A model generated the notes under the pieces. The model made no database searches. It worked only from the letters and a program-made list of their open reading frames with translations, and was not told where the DNA came from. This document shows, in pieces, positions 36,720 through 45,462 of a DNA stretch of 58,141 bases. The stretch covers positions 1-58,141 of the forward strand of contig CAZZKG010000016.1 of NCBI GenBank assembly GCA_964654825.1, given 5' to 3'. Origin of the DNA: CAZZKG01 sp964654825 (GTDB lineage: Bacteria > Gemmatimonadota > CAZMKB01). Each line of letters opens with the position of its first letter. The first letter of the stretch is position 1. The translations under genes and the position numbers were made by a program.

Positions 36720-37658
36720 TCATCGTTCTCTTGTTCCCCTCACTGCACCGGACCGCACGAGGATCACACCCAGTAAGATCAGAAAAGTGGCCAGAACGAG
36801 CATGAGGTCGAGACGTTCTTCGAGTACGAGCCATCCCAGAATGACGGCAATCACCGGATTTATGTAGGCATAGGTCGTGACGAACGAGGCTGGTAATTTT
36901 GAGAGAGCGTACATGAATGATCCATAGCCGACGATAGAGCCGAAGACGATGAGATATGCCATCGCTGCCAGACCCCGGGGATCGAGTGTAAACTGACTCA
37001 CTTCGCCCGTTGCCAGACCTGTCACAGTGAGTGTGGTACCTCCGAAAAGCATCTGAAATGCAGCGGCCATGATCGGCCGCGTCTTGATCTTCCTGTACTT
37101 GGAAAATATGGATCCTGCGCCCCAGGAGAGAGGTGCCATGAACATGACAAATATGCCAATGGTATAGGCCGAGCCTGTAGAATCACGCAATTCGGGCCAG
37201 AGCAGCACGACCAATCCTGCAAAACCTACAAGTATCCCGATTACTTTTCTGGAATTAAGACGATCCCCTCTCGGAAGCTGACTCTCGATACCCACGATCC
37301 AGAAAGGAAGAGTGGCAACGATGAGAGCTGCCAGGCCACTCGGTACCCACTGCTCCGCCCATACAACCGCTCCGTTTGCTATGGTAAGGAGAAGAATTCC
37401 GACTATCGCGATGTCGAGGAGCTCACTACGGGGTGGCAGGGAGTAGCCTTTCAGCCTGAGGATGGGTATCAATATGCCGGCAGCTATGACGAAGCGGAGT
37501 CCGGCGAAGAGTGCGAACGGCAGCACCTTTACGCCGATACGAATGGCAAGATATGTGGTACCCCAGAAGAAACAGATCGCACCCCAGGCCAGATATGCTC
37601 TCAGTAGTTCTCTGGTAGGCAAACACCCCTCCGGAAAGAATATCTTGAACTTAAACAA
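36720..37658 (-). CDS. EamA/DMT-superfamily permease (RhaT/YedA-like)
   Basis: An inner-membrane drug/metabolite transporter of up to 312 residues with ten predicted hydrophobic helices in two EamA repeats; FWGTTYLAIRIGVKVLPFA in repeat one and GSIVGYGSFMYALSKLP in repeat two are typical. The substrate is unknown; relatives export amino acids or metabolites. The start is uncertain: TTG at 37658 lacks a clear ribosome binding site, whereas TTG at 37622 (residue 13) lies just after GGAGGGG. It is in the same direction as the sulfatase-fold gene but has a separate promoter between them. Confidence 0.88.
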   Translation of the reverse strand: MFKFKIFFPEGCLPTRELLRAYLAWGAICFFWGTTYLAIRIGVKVLPFALFAGLRFVIAAGILIPILRLKGYSLPPRSELLDIAIVGILLLTIANGAVVWAEQWVPSGLAALIVATLPFWIVGIESQLPRGDRLNSRKVIGILVGFAGLVVLLWPELRDSTGSAYTIGIFVMFMAPLSWGAGSIFSKYRKIKTRPIMAAAFQMLFGGTTLTVTGLATGEVSQFTLDPRGLAAMAYLIVFGSIVGYGSFMYALSKLPASFVTTYAYINPVIAVILGWLVLEERLDLMLVLATFLILLGVILVRSGAVRGTRER

Positions 37659-37802
37659 CTTCGTCCGATAAAAACAGACAGGTTACGATCGAGAACATGC
37701 AGGTATTCTTCGCACCCCAGTTCACTCTCGAGGACACCCCGCACAGCTCCAGCTGTCTAGTGAGAGTAGGTGGGAGGAACGATAAGCGGTACCCGTTTTC
37801 CT

Positions 37803-39494
37803 CTATTTGTTATCACCTGTCAGTGTACGTTTCTGCCTGTCCCTGCCGCCTGCGCCCTTCTCGACGAAGAGAGATTTGCCACTGAAAGGATCCCGTCCGG
37901 TCCAGTACATCAGCGTGGAATACGTTGACGGTGAAGGCGTGAATACCTGAACCTGCCTCGGAAGGAGTTTGAGTTCGCGCCGGGCAAACGATCTTAGTTT
38001 TGCCATGTCACTGTCGGTGCACCCCGGATGCGCGGCTATCATGTAATAGGTGAGAAACTGATTTTTGCCTTCTTTTTTCGTGAGTTCGCCGAATTGGCGC
38101 TTGAACTCCAGCAGGGAATCTCTGCCTGGCTTGCCCATCAGTCGCAACACATGCTCCTCGGAATGCTCGGGGGCGATTTTCATCTGACCCGAGACATGAT
38201 GACGGAAGATCTCTTGCAGATACCGGTACCCGTTTTTCCCGTCGGCCAGTACCAGATCGTGCCTGATACCGGACGCCACGACCACTTTCCTGACACCCTT
38301 TACCTCCCGGATAGATTTGAGAAGTGACAGTTGTCTTCCGTGATCTATGTTCAATCCGGCGCATGCTGCCGGAAAGAGGCATCGTTTGTCCGGGCAAGGG
38401 CCCTTCTCGAATTTGCGTGAGCATTCGAAACCGTACATGTTGGCTGTCGGTCCTCCCACATCCATGATAGTTCCCTTGAATCCGGGATGTGATGCTATCT
38501 GACGCGCCTCCTGCAGTATCGAATGCTCACTGCGCCATCGTACGGTCCTCCCTTCATGGACTGCGATCGCACAGAAATTGCACTCGCCGTAGCACCCGCG
38601 ATGGCTCGCAATCGAGAAGCGAATGGTCTCGAGAGCTTTGACCTCACCCTGCTTCCGGTAAAACGGATGGAGGTCCCGTTCATACTCCAGATTGTACACC
38701 GCGTCCAGTTCCTGGTCTGACAGATAGCGTGCGGGCGGGTTCTGGATGAGGTAGCGGGTATCCTGTATCTGGGCCAGCGGCAGAGCCGTCACAGGTTCGT
38801 TGTTCCGGTAGAAGGCGTGGAACATCTCGGTGAAAGCCTCCTTGTCCCGGGCCGATTCCTGGAATGAAGGTATTTCGAGGCAGCCTTCCGGTTTCTCCCG
38901 CGACACGTAACACAGGCCGCGAATAAACCGGGGGTCCCCGGCCCTGGCGAGGCAGTCGGCCAGCTCGACGACTGATCCTTCCGCCATTCCGAAAAGCAGG
39001 TAGTCGGCCTTAGCATCAAACAGGATTGATCTCCTGATCCTGTCCGACCAGAAATCGTAGTGAGCAATACGCCGCAGACTGGCCTCAATTCCGCCCAGCA
39101 CAAGCGGTACAGTGTTCTTATAATGCCGTCGGATCAGATTGCTGTATACGATAGAGGCTCTGTCCGGGCGCCGGTTGTTGAGGCCGCCCGGCGTGTAGTC
39201 GTCCCTCTTCCGCTTTCTCCCGGTGGCCGTGCGGTTGGCGACCATGGAGTCGATGCAGCCAGCTGTCACTCCCCAGAAGAGCTTCGGCTCGCCGAGTGCC
39301 CCGATATCCTCACCGGATTCGATGTCGGGCTGGGCAATGATCCCCACGCGATAGCCGGCGTTGAGAAGCACCTTGCCGATGACCACCACCCCAACGTAAG
39401 GTGAATCGATGTAGCTGTCTCCGGTGACCAGGATGACATCGAGGTCTTTCCAGCCAAACCTGTGCATTTCCTTTCTTGTGACGGGCAGGTACAT
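37803..39494 (-). CDS. ygiQ: YgiQ-family radical SAM protein
   Basis: A 563-residue protein. The radical SAM cluster motif is GCYGECNFCAI (Cys-x3-Cys-x2-Cys), preceded by the B12-binding-like N-terminal domain with LDVILVTGDSYIDSPYVG. Also visible is the family-specific GGIEASLRRIAHYDFWSD. The ATG at 39494 is chosen because GGGAG lies 8 nt upstream and it starts right after the flavoprotein stop; an earlier ATG at 39515 would overlap that gene. The exact reaction of YgiQ proteins is not established. C-terminal truncation of the usual zinc-like tail is not evident, though the last 40 residues are rich in Lys/Arg. It is the second gene of a two-gene operon. Confidence 0.92.
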   Translation of the reverse strand: MYLPVTRKEMHRFGWKDLDVILVTGDSYIDSPYVGVVVIGKVLLNAGYRVGIIAQPDIESGEDIGALGEPKLFWGVTAGCIDSMVANRTATGRKRKRDDYTPGGLNNRRPDRASIVYSNLIRRHYKNTVPLVLGGIEASLRRIAHYDFWSDRIRRSILFDAKADYLLFGMAEGSVVELADCLARAGDPRFIRGLCYVSREKPEGCLEIPSFQESARDKEAFTEMFHAFYRNNEPVTALPLAQIQDTRYLIQNPPARYLSDQELDAVYNLEYERDLHPFYRKQGEVKALETIRFSIASHRGCYGECNFCAIAVHEGRTVRWRSEHSILQEARQIASHPGFKGTIMDVGGPTANMYGFECSRKFEKGPCPDKRCLFPAACAGLNIDHGRQLSLLKSIREVKGVRKVVVASGIRHDLVLADGKNGYRYLQEIFRHHVSGQMKIAPEHSEEHVLRLMGKPGRDSLLEFKRQFGELTKKEGKNQFLTYYMIAAHPGCTDSDMAKLRSFARRELKLLPRQVQVFTPSPSTYSTLMYWTGRDPFSGKSLFVEKGAGGRDRQKRTLTGDNK

Positions 39495-39495
39495 C

Positions 39496-40764
39496 TTATT
39501 TCTCCCGTGTTCCATGCTCCAGGATTACCCGTGCCGCTGAACGGCCGGCAAGCCATCCCGTGGAAAACGCTGCCTGCAGGTTATATCCGCCTGTGTCGGC
39601 ATTGATATCGAGGAGCTCTCCCGCTATGAAGAGCCTCTCGGTTTTCCGTGACTCCATCGTCCTGGGGTCAATTTCACGGGTGTCAACGCCGCCGGCTGTG
39701 ACAATTGCCTCATCGAACGAACGGTGTCCGGTCACTTCCAGCCGGAAATCTTTGAGCCACGTTCTGAGCCGTTTCCTTTGTGATGCAGTGATAGAGCTTC
39801 CCGGTTGGTTGGTGGGAATCCCTGTGAGCTCAACACAGACAGGAATCATCTCTCGCGGGATCAGTCCCCTAAGAATGCTCGAAAACTGCTCCTTTCCCCG
39901 TGATCGAAGGTCACGAAGAATCCGGGCGTCGAGTTTCTTCTCATCCAGCGCGGGCTTGAGATCAATGGAGAGGATCACTTTGCGACCCTCACGCATGGCA
40001 TCCACAACCTCACCGCTGAGCATGAGGATCACAGGGCCGGTGATGCCGGATGCCGGGAAGGCTATTTCGCCGAATGCCTCTTTATGCTTTCTGCCGTCTG
40101 TCAGCATGCGGACCTTTACGTTACGCAGGCTGAGCCCATCCATTCTGCCTGCAGTATTACCGGCTGTCTCGAGGGGGACGAGTGCCGGACGAATGGGTAC
40201 GATACTGTGGCCGGCGGATGCTGCAAGCCTGTAGCCATCTCCTGTCGATCCGGTGGCCGGATAGGATGCTCCTCCGGTTGCGAGGATGACACCCTCACAG
40301 GGAAATCGCCTGTTGCCGGAAAGAACTTCCCTGACATGTCCCTCTGCGATGACCAGGCGGCTGACTGCCGTAGAACACCTGATCGACACACGGCATCTTT
40401 TGAGCCATTTGAGAAAAACCGCCAGGACATCCGTGGCCTCTCCACTTGCCGGAAAGACACGACCGCCCCGCTCAGTCACCAGTTCCAGGCCCAACCCCTC
40501 GAAAAACTCCAGAAGATCGGGAGTGAAGAAACGGGAGAAAGCCTGGTGCAGGAACTTCCCCGTCATTCCGAAGTGGTCTATGAAATCACTCAGGTCTGAG
40601 ACATTAGTCAGGTTGCAGCGGCCTTTGCCCGTTATGCAGAGTTTGCGACCGGCTCGTTTCATCTTTTCCAGGAGCAGCACGTCGGCACCTGCCTCCGCAG
40701 CCTGTCCTGCCGCCATCAAGCCGGCTGCACCTGCACCTATCACGATTATTCTACGCGCTACCAC
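39496..40764 (-). CDS. HI0933/YhiN/BaiN-type flavoprotein oxidoreductase
   Basis: A 422-residue FAD protein. Start is GTG, 6 nt after AAGGAG. It has the FAD-binding GAGAAGLMAAGQAAEAG (about 9-25), the family signature AGRKLCITGKGRCNLTN (about 37-54), a second GGASYPATGSTGDGY, and the C-terminal GEWLDINADTGGYNLQ-like segment (here GELLDINADTGGYNLQAAFSTG). Family members are 3-dehydro-bile-acid reductase-like or of unknown substrate in most bacteria. A perfect promoter lies 28 nt upstream, and the YgiQ gene follows directly downstream. Confidence 0.92.
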   Translation of the reverse strand: MVARRIIVIGAGAAGLMAAGQAAEAGADVLLLEKMKRAGRKLCITGKGRCNLTNVSDLSDFIDHFGMTGKFLHQAFSRFFTPDLLEFFEGLGLELVTERGGRVFPASGEATDVLAVFLKWLKRCRVSIRCSTAVSRLVIAEGHVREVLSGNRRFPCEGVILATGGASYPATGSTGDGYRLAASAGHSIVPIRPALVPLETAGNTAGRMDGLSLRNVKVRMLTDGRKHKEAFGEIAFPASGITGPVILMLSGEVVDAMREGRKVILSIDLKPALDEKKLDARILRDLRSRGKEQFSSILRGLIPREMIPVCVELTGIPTNQPGSSITASQRKRLRTWLKDFRLEVTGHRSFDEAIVTAGGVDTREIDPRTMESRKTERLFIAGELLDINADTGGYNLQAAFSTGWLAGRSAARVILEHGTREK

Positions 40765-40791
40765 ACGGGACTCCTTTTTATTTTCAAGCAG

Positions 40792-40820
40792 ATTATATCT
40801 GGACCGGTGGTGCGTGTCAA
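40792..40820 (-). promoter_or_regulatory. Perfect-consensus sigma-70 promoter of the flavoprotein-ygiQ operon
   Basis: On the minus strand TTGACA (40820-40815), 17 nt, TATAAT (40797-40792). Transcription would start about 20 nt before the GTG at 40764. Confidence 0.75.
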
Positions 40821-41019
40821 TCCTGTCAGCTTTCTTCCAGACATCCTCCCGTGAGGCGTGACTGTGGATTCAGTGTGTTCCATGTAGAGTCTGCTCCACT
40901 GTTGACGATGGGGTCCCTCGTTCACCACTCGACACGGCTGTAGTTCAACCAGCCCTTTTCTCCCGACTCGTTGATGTCGATGGCCGAATGGCTTACATCC
41001 CTACTACCAGATCATACAA

Positions 41020-41048
41020 TTGACATTTGATCACAAATTTATCATAAA
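41020..41048 (+). promoter_or_regulatory. Sigma-70 promoter of the EF-hand repeat gene
   Basis: A perfect TTGACA (41020-41025) is followed after 17 nt by CATAAA (41043-41048). The start codon is at 41211, so the leader is about 155 nt. Confidence 0.5.
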
Positions 41049-41210
41049 TATAGTACGTTCCTCATCAGTTACCTATTTATTACCTGTTAGTTTATCGGAT
41101 CAAATAGAGTCTTAAAACCAATTCGATCGGCAGAGAGAGGTGAAAATGCGGATCATATCGGGACGATGAAAACCGGCAGGCAAGAAAACCTACAGTCTCA
41201 GGGAGGCAAG

Positions 41211-41909
41211 ATGAGAAAATTGTTGATCGTGTTACCGGTGATCGCGCTGGTTGCTGGTCTCCTGGTGGAAGGCTCCGTTCTGGCACAGTCCGATGGGGAT
41301 GAAGGGATCCCTGATTATCTCAAATCCGAGAACAAGGTCTATCAGAAGAAATACAATCGCGAGCAATTTAACATGACCGATATCGACGGTGACGGGTTTC
41401 TGAGCAGGGACGAGCTGGCGGCCAGGCCGGCATGGGCCGGAGGTTTTTTCTACGGTGCGGAGGATGAGAGGATCGCAACTGCCGACAAGAATGGTGACGG
41501 ACTGATCTCATTCGAAGAAGCAGTGGCTCAGAAGAAGTGGGAGATAGCTCACGCCGGTGAGTTGAACAAGAAATACGGCAAAGAGACACTTACGTGGTAT
41601 AACAACAAGGATTGGCTCAAATCACACCCCAAGGCGGCAAAAAAACTCATCTCCAATTCGAACTGGCTGGAGGATCATCCGCAAGTTGTCAAGCAGATGT
41701 ATCAGGATCGGAAATGGCTTGCCGCGAATCCCGAGGTTTCAAAGGCAGTGTATATGAATCGGAAGTGGCTGTATAACCATCCAAAAGTTGCGAAAAAACT
41801 TTATGAGAACAAGGAATACCTCGCCGATCATCCTGAGTTCTCAAAAGATGCGCAGAAGTTTTTTGAGAGCCACCCCGAGCTGAAAGCGACGAAAGGAGAT
41901 CAAAAGTAG
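41211..41909 (+). CDS. Exported EF-hand protein with tandem 17-residue repeats
   Basis: A 232-residue protein. The ATG at 41211 (after GGGAGG) gives a clear signal peptide (MRKLLIVLPVIALVAGLLVEG), cleaved near residue 26; the longer frame from 41166 is rejected. Two canonical EF-hand loops, DIDGDGFLSRDE (57-68) and DKNGDGLISFEE (92-103), have all Ca ligands. Residues about 131-222 are five to six copies of a unit of about 17 residues with consensus N-x-K-W-L-x-x-H-P-x-V-x-K-x-x-Y. I do not recognise this repeat as a named domain. It is probably a periplasmic or surface calcium-binding structural protein. Monocistronic, converging on the HerA-like gene. Confidence 0.85.
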   Translation: MRKLLIVLPVIALVAGLLVEGSVLAQSDGDEGIPDYLKSENKVYQKKYNREQFNMTDIDGDGFLSRDELAARPAWAGGFFYGAEDERIATADKNGDGLISFEEAVAQKKWEIAHAGELNKKYGKETLTWYNNKDWLKSHPKAAKKLISNSNWLEDHPQVVKQMYQDRKWLAANPEVSKAVYMNRKWLYNHPKVAKKLYENKEYLADHPEFSKDAQKFFESHPELKATKGDQK

Positions 41910-41961
41910 ATCGCGGCTTCCGACCGCTTTCATCCCGTCGGGATGATCCGGCCGGACATGT

Positions 41962-44484
41962 TTAAAAAGCGGGTAAGCCGGCTGTAATCTTTTTGCCGGA
42001 AGGATCCATATACGTAATCTGCCAGTGGGGGGCCCAGGCGAGGGTGAACAGATCTAGGTCGATATCTCTTCGACGCGGTGTTACGGGCACTTTGTCTATA
42101 TCATCGAGTGCCTCGTCCCATTTCGAACTGATATCGGTTGTCTGATCGTGCAGTTCACTCTCCAGTTCCTGGATCTCCTGCTCGAGAGCACGGATTGTCC
42201 TTTCGGCTTCTTTTATGCTCATCCCGGCCGATGTGCTCTGTCGATATTTGCTCATCGTAGTGGAAGCAGCTCTCGTCGAGCGCCTACCCATAAACATCCC
42301 CAGAAGAGATTCACCGATGGAAACCACAACTTCGTACTTGCGTGCCTGTGCATCTCGTGTCTTCTTCACGAGTACTCCTTCCGCGCGCTGCAGTCTGTCC
42401 TGGAGCTTCCGTACCCGTTTCCGGTACCGATGGTCGAGCTTGTCCACCTCCGAATCTCGTTTTTCACGTGCAGCCTGCTGTAATCGCAGATGGAAATCCC
42501 GTTTGGTTTCATCCGGCTTTGAATAGAGTTTCAGGTGGGGACTGTAGAACAGAGCCAGCTGAGAGGTACGGTAGAGATGATCGGCCAGGTCTTTCTCGAG
42601 GGCTCTGAATTCACGGGCCTGGTTGATCGATTCGGGTATCTGATCGAAGGGTACTCCCGGTTCCGGTGTGTCAAGGAACTCAGAGGCGGTAAGATTGACA
42701 GGGTGTGCTCTCTCCCATTGAAACACCTCGGCGACACCAACCGGCCGGGCGAGCAGGGTAAATTCCTGTTGTTCGTCAACATCCATCTTGCGGTTGACAA
42801 AATGGACTGAACCCATCCCGAGAGCGGTGGGTCTGTAGAAAAGATCCTGGCGCAGCGTGTTGATCGGTCCACCCTCTTTTTTTTCCAGATCGAGCAGGGC
42901 GGCAGTGACGGTCCGCCGCAGAGGGAGGAAAACCTGCCGGATTGCGGGAGGCAGAGACGGACGTGTTGCAGAGATGGGTCTTAACGCCTCGGCAGTCGGT
43001 TCAGGTTGAACAGCAACAGCCGGAGCAGGCGCACCCGTTCCTTCGACACCGGGAATTGATATTACTTCGTCCGGGGGCCGGTCGCCGGTGAGATCGCGTA
43101 TTTGAACACGAGTCAACGGCCCACGCAGGTAGCTCATCGCCCATCTCGTCTGGAAGGTCAACGGAGCTTCTTCGTGAACGTTGTGGAGCAGGAACACCCT
43201 GTTTCCCAGACCCGAAATGATCCTGCTCAATTCATCCCTGTTCAGCGGTTGACCCGCAGTGTGTGAGGCGCTCTCGAGTCCATCGATGACACGTATCTTG
43301 TCCCTCTCGGTCTGGAGACGCCCGATAAACCAGGTACCTGCATTACTCAGACCTTTGTAATCCAGGTCGACTGGATTCTGTGTCGTGAGGACTACACCGA
43401 AACCATAGGCGCGCGCCTGTTTGAGCAGGGTGAGAAGCGGTTTTTTACTCGGAGGGTTTTCCACCGGAGGAAAGTATCCGAAGATTTCGTCCATATAGAG
43501 CAGAGCTCTCAAGCTGGTTGTCCCGGGCTGGGTGCGGATCCAGGAGACGACGTGGTTCAGCAGCATAGTGATAAAGAACATCCTCTCTGGCTCACTCAGG
43601 TGTGCGATGTAGAATATCGAGTGGCGGCATTTGCCCTGAGGGGTACTCAGAAAGCTCGCGATATCCATGGGATGTCCGGTGAGCCAACTCTGAAAGCCGG
43701 GAGCTGCGATAATATTATTCAATCCCATGGCCAGGTCGAATCGACTCTTCTGGGGGAAGAAGGTGTCGATATCGAATACACCGAGCTGTCGGACGGGGGG
43801 ATCCTGGATCGCAAGGATGAGCGAGGGGAGTGTCAGGTCCTCACCCCGGCGCCAGCAATACTCGAATATGTTCGCGAGCAGGATGTGTTCCCTGGATTTC
43901 ACCGGATCTGCGGCGACACCGATGAGGCCCAAAAGAGCACTCACCGTCCCCTGGATGCGTTCGCGGAGCAGCTCGGATTCTGTGTCCCAGCTGAGACTCG
44001 GAGCAGTGAACGACTGCAGTATGGAGACGGGAGTCCCTGAATCGCTGCCGGGGGTGTAGATCACGAAGTCGGTGGATTCCTCGAGCATCCGAATCCTTTC
44101 ACCGTCCTGTCCCCATTTAGCAAGACCCTTTTTCCACGAGGCTGCCTGAACAGCGGCAAACTGGTCTGCACCCAGGCCCTTTCGGCGTGCATCGTCAGTG
44201 TTGATCCACGGACGGAAATTCCGGGCACCCAGCTCGGGAAAAGTGAGCAGCAGATTGGTCATGTCGCCTTTTGGATCGATGATGATCGCGGGGACATGGT
44301 CGATGGCGGCTTCTTCGAGCAGGTCGATGCACAGACCTGTCTTCCCGCTCCCGGTCATGCCGACGCAGAGGGCATGAGTCGTGAGATCTCTCGCATCATA
44401 CATGAGCAGGCGATCGAGCAGTTTCCCTTCGCCGAGATCGTATTCCTTACCCAGGTAAAACGCACCGAGTTTCTCGAAATCCAT
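41962..44484 (-). CDS. HerA/VirB4-like P-loop ATPase with C-terminal coiled coil
   Basis: An 840-residue protein. The ATG at 44484 is preferred because AGGAGGG lies 6 nt upstream; the frame opens at 44574. The N-terminus MDFEKLGAFYLGKEYDLGEG leads to Walker A VGMTGSGKTGL (about 41-51) and IIIDPKGDM, with Walker B ALLYMDEIFGYFPP further on and the sensor-like TTQNPVDLDYKGLSNA. This pattern fits bipolar DNA helicase or translocase ATPases (HerA, DUF853). Residues about 640-790 form Arg/Glu-rich coiled coils (LQQAAREKRDSEVDKLDHRYR). No NurA nuclease or conjugation genes are nearby, so its role is open. Monocistronic. Confidence 0.85.
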   Translation of the reverse strand: MDFEKLGAFYLGKEYDLGEGKLLDRLLMYDARDLTTHALCVGMTGSGKTGLCIDLLEEAAIDHVPAIIIDPKGDMTNLLLTFPELGARNFRPWINTDDARRKGLGADQFAAVQAASWKKGLAKWGQDGERIRMLEESTDFVIYTPGSDSGTPVSILQSFTAPSLSWDTESELLRERIQGTVSALLGLIGVAADPVKSREHILLANIFEYCWRRGEDLTLPSLILAIQDPPVRQLGVFDIDTFFPQKSRFDLAMGLNNIIAAPGFQSWLTGHPMDIASFLSTPQGKCRHSIFYIAHLSEPERMFFITMLLNHVVSWIRTQPGTTSLRALLYMDEIFGYFPPVENPPSKKPLLTLLKQARAYGFGVVLTTQNPVDLDYKGLSNAGTWFIGRLQTERDKIRVIDGLESASHTAGQPLNRDELSRIISGLGNRVFLLHNVHEEAPLTFQTRWAMSYLRGPLTRVQIRDLTGDRPPDEVISIPGVEGTGAPAPAVAVQPEPTAEALRPISATRPSLPPAIRQVFLPLRRTVTAALLDLEKKEGGPINTLRQDLFYRPTALGMGSVHFVNRKMDVDEQQEFTLLARPVGVAEVFQWERAHPVNLTASEFLDTPEPGVPFDQIPESINQAREFRALEKDLADHLYRTSQLALFYSPHLKLYSKPDETKRDFHLRLQQAAREKRDSEVDKLDHRYRKRVRKLQDRLQRAEGVLVKKTRDAQARKYEVVVSIGESLLGMFMGRRSTRAASTTMSKYRQSTSAGMSIKEAERTIRALEQEIQELESELHDQTTDISSKWDEALDDIDKVPVTPRRRDIDLDLFTLAWAPHWQITYMDPSGKKITAGLPAF

Positions 44485-44610
44485 CCTGTCCCTCCTGTTC
44501 CGGACGAAGATCGTGGAGCCCGTAGTGAGTGCTCCGAATGCAATAAGGGGGAGCGGATGAACCCGAAAGGACACTTTGTACGGAAAAAAATCTCTCCCCC
44601 GGGGATCATA

Positions 44611-44639
44611 TAAATAGGTTATGTGTCAAAATATTTCAA
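44611..44639 (-). promoter_or_regulatory. Candidate sigma-70 promoter of the HerA-like ATPase gene
   Basis: On the minus strand TTGAAA (44639-44634), 17 nt, TATTTA (44616-44611), in AT-rich DNA about 120 nt before the start codon at 44484. Confidence 0.4.
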
Positions 44640-44820
44640 GTATACTGGGCCTCGGATGCTCAATTAGCGGCCCGATGGCTCCTTGCGGTGTGTCCGCTAC
44701 ATCTGCGGAATAACCAGCAACCGGTCTTCACTCTCCATTCGTGTTGCTCGATCAGAATGACACGGATACCCGAGGAGTGACTGCATCGACGACTTACGGC
44801 GACTTTTCAGTATTGTATGG

Positions 44821-44849
44821 TTGACTTCTGTTTCGTTACAATATAAATA
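44821..44849 (+). promoter_or_regulatory. Candidate sigma-70 promoter of the cold-shock gene
   Basis: TTGACT (44821-44826) is followed by TATAAA at 15 nt (44842-44847) or TAAATA at 17 nt (44844-44849). A leader of about 95-100 nt would precede the start codon at 44950; long leaders are usual for cold-shock genes. Confidence 0.45.
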
Positions 44850-44949
44850 TATCGATAACAGAGGGAGTTGGAATCTTGTGCCGCAAGGTAGAGAAGGACT
44901 CACCTGGCGGTTTTTCTATCTTATCGTTTGTTCTTCAAGGAGGTACAGG

Positions 44950-45159
44950 ATGCACTCTGGAACAATCAAAAGGCTCATCCGCGACAGGGGATTCGGTTTT
45001 ATCCGTGACACGGATGGAAGGGAAATATTTTTCCATCAGAGCAGCCTTGTCGATGCAGAGTTCGGCAGCGTAAACGAGGGACAGGATGTTGAATTTGAAG
45101 TCGAGAAGTCAGCGAAAGGACCTCGTGCTATCAACGTACGACTTGTGCAGGGAGAGTAG
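44950..45159 (+). CDS. Cold-shock-domain protein
   Basis: A 69-residue single-domain protein. The ATG at 44950 is 6 nt after AAGGAGGT; the long upstream extension from 44821 is rejected. RNP1-like RDRGFGFIRDTDG and RNP2-like IFFHQSSL are present, and the end AKGPRAINVRLV is typical. It binds single-stranded nucleic acid, probably as an RNA chaperone. The first motif lacks the usual KGFGFI Lys (RGFGFI), a small deviation seen in many family members. Confidence 0.93.
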   Translation: MHSGTIKRLIRDRGFGFIRDTDGREIFFHQSSLVDAEFGSVNEGQDVEFEVEKSAKGPRAINVRLVQGE

Positions 45160-45462
45160 TTAACTCATTAATCTCTTCTCCTCATCTCACCACATGAATC
45201 TCTCTTCCCGGAAGAGGCCCTTCCCCCGGTGATTGGCAGTTCACGACCCGGCACTGCACATACTTCCGGGACCTGTGGATCATTCGTCAGGCAGAATGAA
45301 TTTGTGAAAGCCAGGCGACTCGGCTGATGATTCTTACACTTGGATGATTCGTGTCTCATTGGCCTCACTTTGGTATGCACCTTGCAACAGGAGCCTCCAT
45401 GTACGAATCGCACGTGGAATACGTCCGTGGGCGATACAGTTTACGATCGAGAGGAGTTAAAC
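45160..45462. other. Intergenic region with sigma-54-type site
   Basis: About 300 nt between the cold-shock and FKBP genes. Apart from the -24/-12 site at 45371-45386 nothing was recognised, and the translated extension of the FKBP frame from 45340 looks non-coding. Confidence 0.4.
45371..45386 (+). promoter_or_regulatory. Candidate sigma-54 (-24/-12) promoter of the FKBP gene
   Basis: TGGTATGCACCTTGCA has GG (45372-45373) and GC (45384-45385) exactly 10 nt apart and matches TGGYRYG-N4-TTGCA. Transcription would start near 45397, 66 nt before the ATG at 45463. Confidence 0.6.

Larger units (their letters stand above)
40765..41210. other. Divergent intergenic region, two promoters
   Basis: About 445 nt between the flavoprotein (minus) and EF-hand (plus) genes. 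Two promoter candidates are listed separately. The middle part (about 40860-41000) contains a short minus-strand frame with codon use like a coding region but no start; see rejected items. Confidence 0.5.
44485..44949. other. Divergent intergenic region
   Basis: About 465 nt between the HerA-like ATPase and the cold-shock gene. Promoter candidates for both genes are listed separately. The short frames across it have no ribosome binding sites and no recognisable sequence. No tRNA-like structure was seen. Confidence 0.5.

Noticed and set aside
37743..37756. Palindrome ACAGCTCCAGCTGT between ygiQ and the EamA transporter
   Set aside because: Short arms and no promoter context; expected by chance in a window this size.
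40922..41014. Short minus-strand stretch with coding-like codon use (IDINESGEKGWLNYSRVEW then TGA)
   Set aside because: No start codon and only about 30 codons. It could be the decayed end of a gene, or chance. The TGA here lacks the surrounding redox motif and hairpin seen in the selenoprotein.
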